Shown here: piece by piece, positions 36,269-44,786 of the stretch
Layout of the letters: every line of letters begins with the position of its first letter
Numbering within the stretch: position 1 is the stretch's first letter
DNA from: Pseudocolwellia sp049933045
GTDB taxonomy: Bacteria; Pseudomonadota; Gammaproteobacteria; Enterobacterales; Alteromonadaceae
Length of the DNA: 64,000 nucleotides
Reading direction: 5' to 3'
NCBI RefSeq assembly: GCF_049933045.1
Contig: NZ_CP187926.1
Span: 2,108,001-2,172,000 of the forward strand
Notes under the pieces: generated by a model
What the model saw: the letters and a program-made list of their open reading frames with translations, nothing else
What the model was told of the DNA's origin: nothing
The model's database searches: none
Made by a program: the position numbers and the translations under genes

Positions 36269-36829
36269 ATAAAATTCTCGGCCGCAAGCGACCGAGTTTC
36301 AAAACAAGTTCAGTTGATCGCTATTAATTTCTTTACCATCTAATTCGATTAACTGTTCTTGAACATATTTCCTGATAACTTCTTCTGTTGCGTTACCAAT
36401 CGTTTCAACAAAAAAGCTTTGTGTCCATAATTTACCGCCCCAGAAATACTGCTTTTTAATTTCAGGATAAATTCTAAAAAACTCACGAGCAGTTATACTT
36501 TTAATTATTTGCATAACATCGCTTGGCGACTGTTTAGGGATCCCTCTAATAACCATATGAATATGGTCACTCGGAATTTCTAACTCTACGATATCAATAT
36601 CGTAGTCATATCCTACTTTTTGAATAATTGCTTTCATTGTTGAACGATAAGGTTCAATGAAGACTTTGTGTCGATACTTTGGTATCCACACAAAGTGGTA
36701 CATTAATCTAAAGACATGATGTGTATTTCTTTGAAGTTCCATATGAAGAATAGCATTTACTGGGGTCCCCCCAGTATACACTATCCAGCACGGGGGCAAG
36801 CCCCCGAGATTTACGCTTCGCTAGTTAAA
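36269..36829 (-). mobile_element. IS200/IS605-type insertion sequence, copy A
   Basis: 561 bases identical to 52291-52851, defining the limits. Carries tnpA only. One end has hairpin CTCGGGGGC/GCCCCCGTG-like (about 36790-36810); the other has CTCGGTCG/CGGCCGAG (about 36278-36297). No terminal inverted repeats or target duplication, as expected for this family. The shared TTTAAC at the tnpA-proximal end may be the retained target site, making the element about 555 bases. Sits 70 bases upstream of the NMT1-like gene, same orientation. Confidence 0.92.
36299..36742 (-). CDS. tnpA: IS200/IS605-family transposase TnpA (Y1 HUH), copy A
   Basis: 147 aa from the ATG at 36742 (MELQRNTHHVFRLMYHFVWI). 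HUH motif HIH in IPSDHIHMVIRG and catalytic Tyr in EEVIRKYVQEQ. An upstream extension to 36799 is open but runs through the ACTGGGG/CCCCAGT hairpin and lacks family similarity. Complete and identical to the copy at 52.3 kb, so probably recently active. Mechanism: single-strand cut-and-paste using end hairpins. Confidence 0.92.
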   Translation of the reverse strand: MELQRNTHHVFRLMYHFVWIPKYRHKVFIEPYRSTMKAIIQKVGYDYDIDIVELEIPSDHIHMVIRGIPKQSPSDVMQIIKSITAREFFRIYPEIKKQYFWGGKLWTQSFFVETIGNATEEVIRKYVQEQLIELDGKEINSDQLNLF

Positions 36830-36872
36830 GGTAATAATCAGAAACATGCGGTTATAGGTTGAAATAGGTATA

Positions 36873-37235
36873 ATACCAAACGGATTAATTTATTGCTCAC
36901 TTAGCGAGAATTTAAAGGTTTAGAGGCACAGGTTCATAGTTCCAGACTGAACCTAAGCACCTACATCCATGTAGGCGAGGCATTGATTGAAGAGAATGGT
37001 TATTCTCGGTAACTGCTCCTGCGTTACCCTAATGTCCTACATCCATGTAGGAACCTTGTCAAAATCAATAACGCTGCATATGAGCCTTTAAATTCTCGCC
37101 CTTCGGGAGCTCATTAGCAAACTGATAACATCACAAAATTAAAAAAATATAGGATAACTATGTTTAATCAATTTCGCTTGTTCTAAGCTTGCTAATGTAG
37201 CTCTAAGTTGCTCAATAAATTAATCCGTTTGGTAT
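36873..37235. mobile_element. MITE-like element, long form (copy 2)
   Basis: 363 bases with the same termini as 20827-21092 (ATACCAAACGGATT and its complement) and nearly identical outer thirds. It has two extra internal blocks of about 50 bases, each containing CCTACATCCATGTAGG, placed on opposite sides of the central hairpin. Non-coding. Lies 43 bases from IS200-type copy A and before the ybaB terminator. Confidence 0.86.
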
Positions 37236-37392
37236 AATATTATAGAAGTTATTAAAAAGTCATACCCGTTACACTAGTAACCCTTTCTATTTTATGTGAC
37301 ATAAAAATAGCCTAAGCAAGATTGTTTTTTTTATAATCAAAGCTTTAAAATCTTTATTATTGTAATCGCACAAAAAGCAAAAATCTGAAATA

Positions 37393-37418
37393 AAAAAACC
37401 GACATAAAGTCGGTTTTT
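37393..37418. terminator. Terminator after ybaB
   Basis: ACCGAC/GTCGGT stem with loop ATAAA, A-run before and T-run after; works in both directions. Ends the apt-dnaX-ybaB transcript without recR. Confidence 0.9.
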
Positions 37419-37438
37419 AAAAATGTTATACAGCTAAA

Positions 37439-37765
37439 TTAAAACGGCATTTTCATCCCTGGAGGTAATTGCATACCACCAGTTAATGAACCCATTTTTT
37501 CTTTATTTTGTTCTTCAACACGACGCACAGCATCGTTGAATGAAGCTGCAATTAAGTCTTCAAGCATTTCTTTGTCGTCTGACATTAAACTGTCATCAAT
37601 TTCAACACGACGAATATTATGGCTACCTGTCATAGTTACTTTAACCATGCCTGCGCCAGATTCACCTGTAACTTCCATTTGAGCTAATTCTTCTTGAGCT
37701 TTAGCCATTTTTGCTTGCATTTGTTGGGCTTGTTTCATCAAGTTGCCCATACCGCCTTTCATCAT
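37439..37765 (-). CDS. ybaB: Nucleoid-associated protein YbaB/EbfC
   Basis: 108 aa. Met/Gln-rich N-terminus GMGNLMKQAQQMQAKMAK and the conserved core VKVTMTGSHNIRRVEIDDSL identify the YbaB/EbfC DNA-binding family. Follows dnaX by 85 bases. In most gammaproteobacteria recR comes next; here a terminator and mobile DNA follow. Confidence 0.95.
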   Translation of the reverse strand: MMKGGMGNLMKQAQQMQAKMAKAQEELAQMEVTGESGAGMVKVTMTGSHNIRRVEIDDSLMSDDKEMLEDLIAASFNDAVRRVEEQNKEKMGSLTGGMQLPPGMKMPF

Positions 37766-37850
37766 TCATAATCTCCAAAAGTATTTGTCGCCAACAATAA
37801 TTGTTAACAACGTAAAATTCAAGTAATACACTACATCTATTAGATTTTAG

Positions 37851-40226
37851 TTATAGTGCTTGTATTGTGTTTTCATCTAATTGGGCTTGAAATTTCTCTT
37901 GTAAGCCTTTAACAATTTCATCTTCTTTAAGCAAATTAACCGCATATTGATAGCGTTTATCGTTTATATCTACTTGTATTTTATATGGGTCAGCTTTGGT
38001 TTCTTCAACTAAATTTACTTCAACGGTGACAGGTTTAGACAAATAGTTCGAAATACTTTGCTGAAGCTGCTCAACAGCGGCATCCGTTTTAAGGTGTTTT
38101 GTTGCTTGATCGAGTGATAAAATCAAGTGATTATCGGTCGACTGTTCTGAAATAGTCGCATGTATTGCGATTTGTCTGATCCTGGCACTAAGCGCCATAG
38201 AATCAATCATATTCGCCCATTTATCTACTTGATTAGCTGACTTTATTTTAGCTGGATCAATAAGCTCTTCTCGATAGGGTTCATCAATCACCATTTCGAT
38301 AGGCTCAATAACTTCTTCAACCTCTTGCTTATCTTGAGCTGTATTTACACTAGCATCAGTAGTTTGTGTCTGACGCCCTGCGACGTCATTTGGCTTTTTT
38401 ACCTGCTGTTCCATTTGTTTTTTTCTACTACGTAGCATGTTTCGCGTAGCAATTGCCGATTCTACAGGGCTAGAATATGTAACTGTTTCTTCTTGAGTTA
38501 CCGTCGGTTGAGTAATGGGTTGATCTGCAGGTTGCTCTTGCTGAACGTTAGGTGCTTGTACTTCATACGCTTGTTCCATATGAGCTTCTGTTGCCTGAAA
38601 TTGTTCAATAGAAGAATTTAAATCAGGTTCAATATTGTTTTTCAACGGTGCTGCTGATTGCGACGATTGTGCATATTCAGTAGTTTCAGAAGCTTGAGGT
38701 TGTAATGTTTGGGTACTTACAGTTTGAACATTTACAGATTGCGCTACATTATGTTTAGCAGCTACTTGTTGTTCATTATATTGTGGAACGCTTTGTACAG
38801 GCTCCTGTTGTAAGTGCTGAGCGGCAACTTGTTCAATACTTTCCATTTCTGCTGACAACTGCGCCTGCATAGATTCTTCTGTACTGATAGGTTTATTGCT
38901 GCTTAGCTCGGGACTATTTTCCTCTGTTAATTCAGAGTTTTCATCTACAAGATTTCCTTTAGCATCGTGTGTATTAGTTTCAATTACATTTTCAGTAACA
39001 TTGCTATTAACAACAGGATCTTTTTCCATTGAGTTGGTTAAAGACGCCGTATCAAAATCTGTATTTATTACCGAGCTTTCAGCATTTGATAATTCAGGTG
39101 GTGATAATAAAGTATCTGTTTGCGGTAGTTCATTAGCATTTATGACGGGCTTAAATGCTAGCAACCTAAGTAATATCATATCAAAAGCAGCTTGTTCATC
39201 AGAAGCGTACGGCAAGTCTTTACGACCATTTAATACGATTTGATAATACAATTGCACATCTTCTGGCGACATGGCTTTGGCAAACTTTTTAAGCAGTACT
39301 TCATGCTCTGGCGGTAAATCAAAGTGTCTATCAACAATTTGTACCATAGCAACTTGATGCAACAACTGGATAAGTTCTGCTAATAATCTACTATAGCTTG
39401 GAGAGTAACTCGCAAAATTTAATGATAATTCCATTAATTGTTTTGAGTCTTGTTTTATTAAGCTAATTAATATTTTATATACCCAGCTTTGATCAACTCC
39501 ACCCAACATTTTTTGTACGTTTGATAGTGTTATCTCACCAGCGCCTTGAGCAATAGACTGATCAGTTAAGCTCAATGAATCACGCATACTACCGCGAGCC
39601 GCTTTAGCTAATAAAGTAACTGAACCTTTATCTGCTTTCACATTTTCAGCGGCTAAAATCAAATTAAGTTGTTGCTCAATTTGACTAACGGTTAAGGCTT
39701 TTAAATGAAATTGTAAGCAGCGTGATAATACCGTTACGGGTAATTTTTGAGGATCTGTTGTCGCAAGAATAAATTTAACGTGTTCTGGTGGCTCTTCTAG
39801 TGTTTTAAGTAAAGCATTAAAACTACTACGCGATAACATGTGTACTTCATCAATTAAGTAAACTTTATAGCGACCACTGGTTGGAGCGTATTGTACGTTA
39901 TCAAGAATTTCACGCGTGTCATCAACTTTTGTTTTAGACGCCGCATCAATTTCAATTAAATCAACAAATCGACCTAAATCGATATCTAAACAGGTATCAC
40001 ACTTTCCACAAGGTTCAGAAGTAATACCTACTTGGCAGTTTAAGCTTTTAGCAAAAATTCGAGCAATAGTGGTTTTACCTACACCACGAGTACCTGTAAA
40101 TAAATAGGCATGGTGCAAACGTTCTTGCTCAAGCGCATTAACAAGAACCGTTACTACGTGTTCTTGTCCCATCAATTCTTTAAAGTTTTTTGGACGCCAT
40201 TTTCTTGCTAAAACTTGATAACTCAT
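37851..40226 (-). CDS. dnaX: DNA polymerase III tau subunit (gamma by frameshift)
   Basis: Clamp-loader ATPase and replisome organiser, 791 aa as tau. AAA+ domain with P-loop GTRGVGKTTIAR at about residues 45-56, zinc-binding cysteines CDTCLDIDLG at about 76-85, DEVHMLS Walker B, and TVLSRCLQFHL SRC motif. A long Gln/Glu/Ser-rich linker (about 370-600) is followed by a C-terminal tau domain. At codons 609-611 the slippery A AAA AAG, a hairpin and a -1 frame TGA would yield a gamma form of about 613 aa. Downstream of apt by seven bases. Confidence 0.96.
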   Translation of the reverse strand: MSYQVLARKWRPKNFKELMGQEHVVTVLVNALEQERLHHAYLFTGTRGVGKTTIARIFAKSLNCQVGITSEPCGKCDTCLDIDLGRFVDLIEIDAASKTKVDDTREILDNVQYAPTSGRYKVYLIDEVHMLSRSSFNALLKTLEEPPEHVKFILATTDPQKLPVTVLSRCLQFHLKALTVSQIEQQLNLILAAENVKADKGSVTLLAKAARGSMRDSLSLTDQSIAQGAGEITLSNVQKMLGGVDQSWVYKILISLIKQDSKQLMELSLNFASYSPSYSRLLAELIQLLHQVAMVQIVDRHFDLPPEHEVLLKKFAKAMSPEDVQLYYQIVLNGRKDLPYASDEQAAFDMILLRLLAFKPVINANELPQTDTLLSPPELSNAESSVINTDFDTASLTNSMEKDPVVNSNVTENVIETNTHDAKGNLVDENSELTEENSPELSSNKPISTEESMQAQLSAEMESIEQVAAQHLQQEPVQSVPQYNEQQVAAKHNVAQSVNVQTVSTQTLQPQASETTEYAQSSQSAAPLKNNIEPDLNSSIEQFQATEAHMEQAYEVQAPNVQQEQPADQPITQPTVTQEETVTYSSPVESAIATRNMLRSRKKQMEQQVKKPNDVAGRQTQTTDASVNTAQDKQEVEEVIEPIEMVIDEPYREELIDPAKIKSANQVDKWANMIDSMALSARIRQIAIHATISEQSTDNHLILSLDQATKHLKTDAAVEQLQQSISNYLSKPVTVEVNLVEETKADPYKIQVDINDKRYQYAVNLLKEDEIVKGLQEKFQAQLDENTIQAL
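38371..38400 (-). promoter_or_regulatory. dnaX: Programmed -1 frameshift signal in dnaX
   Basis: Minus strand: the slippery heptamer A AAA AAG (38400-38394) sits in the correct phase within codons GTA AAA AAG. Five bases later TGACGTC/GGCGTCA (38388-38371) can pair over seven positions (one G-U) with loop GCAG. In the -1 frame the next codons are GCC AAA TGA, so translation stops at 38386. This is the same layout as E. coli dnaX. Confidence 0.85.
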
Positions 40227-40233
40227 TAAAAGC

Positions 40234-40785
40234 CTATTTACCTTCGTATTGGATCAATGAATAAACATTGAGGTTTAAACTTGCTAATTTTTCTTCACCA
40301 CCTAATTCAGGTAGAGAAATAACGAAGCCTGCATGAGAAGCTTCAGCGCCTACTCTTCTAATAAGTTTAGTTGTCGCTTCGATGGTACCACCTGTCGCTA
40401 ACAAGTCATCAATAATCAGCACTTTATCTTCAGGCTTTAATGCATCTTGATGTATTTCTAAAGTATCTTCACCGTATTCTAGCTGGTAGTTCTGAGCAAA
40501 AGTGGGTCTTGGTAGCTTGCCTGGCTTTCTCACAGGAACAAAACCTAAGCCAAGTGCTAATGCTAAAGGAGCACCGAATAAAAAGCCTCTTGCTTCTGTA
40601 CCTACAACTTTAGTGAATCCCTGCCCTTGATACTTTTCAACTAATAATTGAATGGTTAAAGCAAAGGCTTCGGCATCATCTAAAACGCCAGTTACATCTC
40701 TAAATAAAATCCCTTCAATTGGGTAATCAGGAACGGTATGAATAGCTTGTTTAAGTGTTTCTGTTTGTTGTGGTGTCATTGGCAA
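40234..40785 (-). CDS. apt: Adenine phosphoribosyltransferase
   Basis: Salvages adenine to AMP using PRPP; 183 aa, the E. coli length. The PRPP-binding loop VLIIDDLLATGGTIEATTKL, the GTEARGFLFGAPLA region, and the flexible loop RKPGKLP are intact. Precedes dnaX by seven bases, the conserved apt-dnaX-ybaB order. Confidence 0.95.
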   Translation of the reverse strand: MPMTPQQTETLKQAIHTVPDYPIEGILFRDVTGVLDDAEAFALTIQLLVEKYQGQGFTKVVGTEARGFLFGAPLALALGLGFVPVRKPGKLPRPTFAQNYQLEYGEDTLEIHQDALKPEDKVLIIDDLLATGGTIEATTKLIRRVGAEASHAGFVISLPELGGEEKLASLNLNVYSLIQYEGK

Positions 40786-41008
40786 AAATAAGTGATAAAT
40801 AGTTACCTAAAGAATAAATCAATTTCACTTGTTTTTATAGTGATACAGCTATGGAATATGAATTAAATTGGAAACAAAATGATTAGTAGCGTATTAACTG
40901 AGGATATACAGAAGATCAGATGTATTAACTAGATAGAATAATATTAGGAATGATTAAGCCTATTAATCAATTATTGTACAACTTACTGACAAATAGGCTA
41001 AAAAATCA

Positions 41009-41131
41009 TTAAGATAGCATTGTGTACCAGCCCATTAACATAGGTAATAATGGCATAGCTAATGCGACAACAACGCCTGCAAGTAAATGACCAAAGTGAG
41101 CCGACTCTTTGAAATTAGTATCTTCAGACAT
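41009..41131 (-). CDS. 40-aa single-pass membrane protein, unknown
   Basis: Starts MSEDTNFKESAHFGHLL and continues with about 20 hydrophobic residues (GVVVALAMPLLPMLMGWY). GAGAGTAG-type purines precede the ATG and an inverted repeat AGCCTATT/AATAGGCT (40957-40999) follows the stop. Short soluble N-terminus, one membrane helix. I do not recognise the family; it could be a small subunit or regulator of a membrane complex. Isolated between apt and astE in a 930-base gap. Confidence 0.65.
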   Translation of the reverse strand: MSEDTNFKESAHFGHLLAGVVVALAMPLLPMLMGWYTMLS

Positions 41132-41581
41132 ACTACTACTCTCTTAATTAAATTAGGGCGCATATATTAACTCAGCTCAATATTTTAATGTAGTAAAAAT
41201 TGATCCAAATCAACATTTTATTGCATTAGCCTAAACGATTACTAAAAGGATAAAGCTTTGTACCCTAGTAAATATTATGTACACAGATAGATATTAAGTG
41301 TTAACAATGAGAAAAGCCGATAGAAACTAAAAATACAGCGGTGACTTTATTCGACGATTATTTCTCTATTTAGTTATCTATGTATTAGCTATGTATTTGA
41401 GGATTAGCTTGAGCATTAATCAAAAATGATAGGGTGATATTTTTTACGAATACGGTTATGTATTTTCCAACAGCTAATAAAACAAAGGATGATTAACGAC
41501 TGTCATTAATTTGTAACAATCTTATTTTAATATATAGAGACTTAATTATGTATATTCGGACATTAAGTATCCCCTATATTT

Positions 41582-41637
41582 AGCAGTTTTTACTGCTCAA
41601 ACTCCACACTATTTTCGTGTGGAGCTTTTTTCTTTTT
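41582..41637 (+). terminator. Orphan plus-strand terminator with preceding hairpin (possible small RNA)
   Basis: CTCCACAC/GTGTGGAG (41602-41624) with loop TATTTTC is followed by CTTTTTTCTTTTT on the plus strand. Just before it is AGCAGT/ACTGCT (41582-41597). No plus-strand gene lies upstream for more than 9 kb, so this probably ends a small RNA starting somewhere after about 41500. The rest of the 41132-41580 gap shows no feature I can support. Confidence 0.68.
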
Positions 41638-41716
41638 AAAGCATCTAAAAGCGTCTTCAATAAAACTTAATGTAAACTTAACCTAGAATGGAAAACAAAA
41701 CGCGCTAGTTTATCGA

Positions 41717-42802
41717 TTAAGCAATATAGGTAGGAGTAACCGTTAATAAAGCTCTTTGACCAATACTGACATCAGCATTAGGGAAAATAATCGCTTCACC
41801 CTCTTTATTAGTTTTAACTTCTTTATCGCCATCAAATACTAAAATGCTATCGACTGGAAATGATGTAAAGTTTTCAACGTCGTCAGCGAAGTTCAATCTA
41901 AAGTCTTCAGCTTCACGATTAATAGTTTGGTAAATTTCAAATACTTCAAAATCTTCAGCAAGGTATTCACCTAAGCTTAAATCATTACCAGAAATCAAAT
42001 CGAGCAGTGTTGCTTTAATTGCAGCAAAGTCTTCCATATTGTTTTCACCAAATGGCTTTACTTTACCCAGTTCAATCGTAAACGCATCAGCTTCAAATTC
42101 ATTAACAGAGAAGTAACTAAACGTTGTAGTAGGTGAATGTGAAAGTAAAATGGTAGTAATACCGCACTGCTTTAAAAACAATAATTGTTCTTTCTTTCTT
42201 GGTTTGCCATGTTGGAATGGATATACAGCAAACTTGTCATTTTTAGAGCCGCGTATTGCGGTATGAAGATCGTAATGACATCGACTTCGTTGTGCTGATA
42301 TTTTTTCACCTTGTTGGTAAAAATTTCGAACAGCATCTTCTAATACTTTCGCTCGTGCTCTTTCTTTATTTATTACAGTTGAGCCATCAGCCAAAGGTTT
42401 AGAATGTTCACCTGAAAATAATCGATTCAAGTTTTCTTCAACAAAACGTTTACCAATATTAATTGATGCTGGATTACCAAATAAGAATATAACGCGTTCT
42501 TTAAGTGCTATTTCGCCCTGAATTAATTGCGTAATTAAGTCATTACAAATTTCGATAGGTGCGGTTTCGTTACCATGAACTGCACTAGATAAAATAATAT
42601 CTTGTGTTGTTTCACAATCAGGTTCAAAAACTATAATACCTGTATCTAACACGGTTACTTTAATAGCAACACCTGATGAAATGACATCAAATGAAAAAGG
42701 TTCTGCGAGCGACCACTCGTTCGCACAAGATAGTTTGAGAAAATCACCCGTAGTAAGTAATTCTGTTTTATTTTGATTTGCCTGATGCGATATATTTTCC
42801 AC
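41717..42802 (-). CDS. astE: Succinylglutamate desuccinylase / aspartoacylase family (AstE-like)
   Basis: Zinc carboxypeptidase-fold enzyme (361 aa; E. coli AstE 322). It releases glutamate from N-succinylglutamate in the arginine succinyltransferase pathway. Zinc ligands in SSAVHGNETAPIEICNDL (His and Glu) and YDLHTAIRGSK (His); Glu in FTIELGKVKPFG. No other ast genes are nearby, so the substrate is inferred from family. Confidence 0.87.
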   Translation of the reverse strand: MENISHQANQNKTELLTTGDFLKLSCANEWSLAEPFSFDVISSGVAIKVTVLDTGIIVFEPDCETTQDIILSSAVHGNETAPIEICNDLITQLIQGEIALKERVIFLFGNPASINIGKRFVEENLNRLFSGEHSKPLADGSTVINKERARAKVLEDAVRNFYQQGEKISAQRSRCHYDLHTAIRGSKNDKFAVYPFQHGKPRKKEQLLFLKQCGITTILLSHSPTTTFSYFSVNEFEADAFTIELGKVKPFGENNMEDFAAIKATLLDLISGNDLSLGEYLAEDFEVFEIYQTINREAEDFRLNFADDVENFTSFPVDSILVFDGDKEVKTNKEGEAIIFPNADVSIGQRALLTVTPTYIA

Positions 42803-42858
42803 AAAACCTTCATATTCAAGTAACTAATAACGTTATTCTACGTTAAATTTTAGCCAAA

Positions 42859-42884
42859 TAAAAAGGCGCTATAAAAGCGCCTTT
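42859..42884 (-). terminator. Terminator after pgm
   Basis: AAAGGCGC/GCGCCTTT stem; on the minus strand five T follow. Lies 170 bases past the pgm stop and 57 bases before the astE start. Confidence 0.75.
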
Positions 42885-43053
42885 ACTCAGGTTTTGTATA
42901 AATATTCATTCATTTAACTTGAGCTAATTTTATGATTAATCATGAAACTAATCTTTAACAAAGGCTAAAAGCTTATGTTATTAATTCAACTTCCAACTTA
43001 CTGAATAATTATTCAATTAAAGCCTGATTAATTATTTTAATAATATGACTTAA

Positions 43054-44703
43054 TTATACAACACCTGCATCTGTAAACGCTGCACTTACAATAACTTGTG
43101 CTTCAGAAAATATAAGCTGTAAATGTTCATCACTAATAAAGCTTTCAGCGTAAATTTTGTAAATATCTTCAGTACCAGAAGGACGAGCTGCAAACCAACC
43201 ATTCTTAGTAGTAACTTTAATACCACCAATTGCAGCATTATTACCTGAAGCATGAGAAAGAATGTGTTCAATCTCTTCACCAGCTAAAGTTGTTGTTTTA
43301 ATAGCATCAGAAGTAAGTGCAGTTAATACAGCTTTTTGTTGAAGACTAGCAACAGCTTCTATACGACCATAAAAAGGTTTACCCAATTTAGCTGCAATAG
43401 CTTCAAAACATTGATGAGGATCTTGACCTGTAACTGCTAACATTTCTGCCGCAAGTAAAGCCATAATGAAACCGTCTTTATCAGTTGTCCAACATGACCC
43501 ATCTCTTGCTAAAAATGAAGCACCTGCACTTTCTTCACCACCAAAGGCGTAGCTACTATCATGCAAACCATCTACAAACCATTTAAAACCTACGGGTACT
43601 TCAGATAATGGACGATCAATCATCTCTGCAACACGGTCAATTAATGAACTGGACACTAAGGTTTTGCCAATTTTACAGGTTTTCGGCCAATTACGATGTG
43701 TCATTAAATATTCAATTGAAACAGCAAGGTAATGATTAGGGTTCATTAAGCCGCCAGTTTTAGTAACAATGCCATGGCGATCAAAGTCAGGATCGTTACC
43801 TACAGCAAGGTCAAACTTGTCTTTCATCGCAATTAAGCCAGCCATAGCATAAGGCGAAGAACAATCCATACGAATTTTACCGTCTTTATCTAAAGGCATA
43901 AAGGCAAAACTTGCATCAACTACTGGGTTAACAATTTCTAATTTAATACCATATTTTTTAGCAATAACAGGCCAGTAATGAATGCCCGAACCACCTAGCG
44001 GATCTACACCAATAGTAACGCCTGACTTCGCGATAGCTTCCATATCAATCACTTGATCTAGTTGGCTAACATAGTGCTCGATAAAGTCTTCTTTAGAAAG
44101 TAGTGGCGAAGCTAATGCTTCTTTTAAAGCTACTTTTTTTACATCTTTTAATTGAGCTAAAATAATATCGTTTGCACGTTGCTCGATAAGTTTAGTTACT
44201 TCGCCTTCAGCTGGACCACCATGAGGTGGATTATATTTAATACCACCATCAGTAGGCGGATTATGAGATGGCGTTATAATTAAGCCATCAGCTTGATCGG
44301 CATTAACTCTATTATGGCTAATGATTAAACGTGAAATAACAGGGGTTGGGGTAAAACCGTCGTCATCTTGAATAACAACAGGTACATTATTACCAATTAG
44401 AACTTCAATAGCCGTTGCAAAAGCTGGTTCTGATAAAGCGTGTGTATCTTTACCTAAAAACAATGGACCTTTATAACCTTGCTCGGTTCTGTATTCAGCA
44501 ACTGCTTGGCAGATGGCAATAATATGTAATTCGTTAAAACTTAATAAACTTGCATTACCACGGTGTCCTGATGTACCAAATGTTACCTTCTGCTCAACAA
44601 TATTCACATCGGGTATTTGTAAAAAATAATCACTTACTAAACGGCCAATATTAATACGATCTTCTGGCCTAACTGGCTTTCCTGCATGGTGGTGAACTGA
44701 CAT
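43054..44703 (-). CDS. pgm: Phosphoglucomutase, alpha-D-glucose specific
   Basis: Interconverts glucose-1-P and glucose-6-P; 549 aa (E. coli 546). Phosphoserine loop GLIITPSHNPPTDGGIKYN at about residue 145, metal-binding DPDFDRHG at about 303-310, sugar-binding GGEESAG at about 395, and phosphate-binding RPSGTEDIYKIYAES near the C-terminus. Downstream of seqA, as in E. coli (seqA-pgm). Confidence 0.96.
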   Translation of the reverse strand: MSVHHHAGKPVRPEDRINIGRLVSDYFLQIPDVNIVEQKVTFGTSGHRGNASLLSFNELHIIAICQAVAEYRTEQGYKGPLFLGKDTHALSEPAFATAIEVLIGNNVPVVIQDDDGFTPTPVISRLIISHNRVNADQADGLIITPSHNPPTDGGIKYNPPHGGPAEGEVTKLIEQRANDIILAQLKDVKKVALKEALASPLLSKEDFIEHYVSQLDQVIDMEAIAKSGVTIGVDPLGGSGIHYWPVIAKKYGIKLEIVNPVVDASFAFMPLDKDGKIRMDCSSPYAMAGLIAMKDKFDLAVGNDPDFDRHGIVTKTGGLMNPNHYLAVSIEYLMTHRNWPKTCKIGKTLVSSSLIDRVAEMIDRPLSEVPVGFKWFVDGLHDSSYAFGGEESAGASFLARDGSCWTTDKDGFIMALLAAEMLAVTGQDPHQCFEAIAAKLGKPFYGRIEAVASLQQKAVLTALTSDAIKTTTLAGEEIEHILSHASGNNAAIGGIKVTTKNGWFAARPSGTEDIYKIYAESFISDEHLQLIFSEAQVIVSAAFTDAGVV

Positions 44704-44749
44704 AAAGTCTCCCTGTATAAGATAAGTAAATTAATTTTTAAGTTATTTA

Positions 44750-44785
44750 TACCAAGTTGATCAATTTATTATTCAAATTGGTATT
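44750..44785. repeat. Inverted repeat after seqA
   Basis: ATACCAAGTTGA and TCAAATTGGTAT, 11 of 12 positions complementary, 12-base centre, starting directly after the seqA stop. Resembles the left end of the tract at 59321 (ATACCAAATTGAT). Could be a small repeat remnant or an mRNA 3' structure; no T-run follows. Confidence 0.5.
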
Positions 44786-44786
44786 C

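Noticed and set aside
36743..36799. Upstream extension of the IS200-type transposase frame
   Set aside because: It covers the ACTGGGG hairpin of the element end and lacks family similarity; the ATG at 36742 is the family start. The same holds at 52765-52821.
38412..38424. A-run AGA AAA AAA CAA in dnaX as the frameshift site
   Set aside because: No hairpin at the proper distance and the A AAA AAG just downstream has all the elements; treated as secondary at most.
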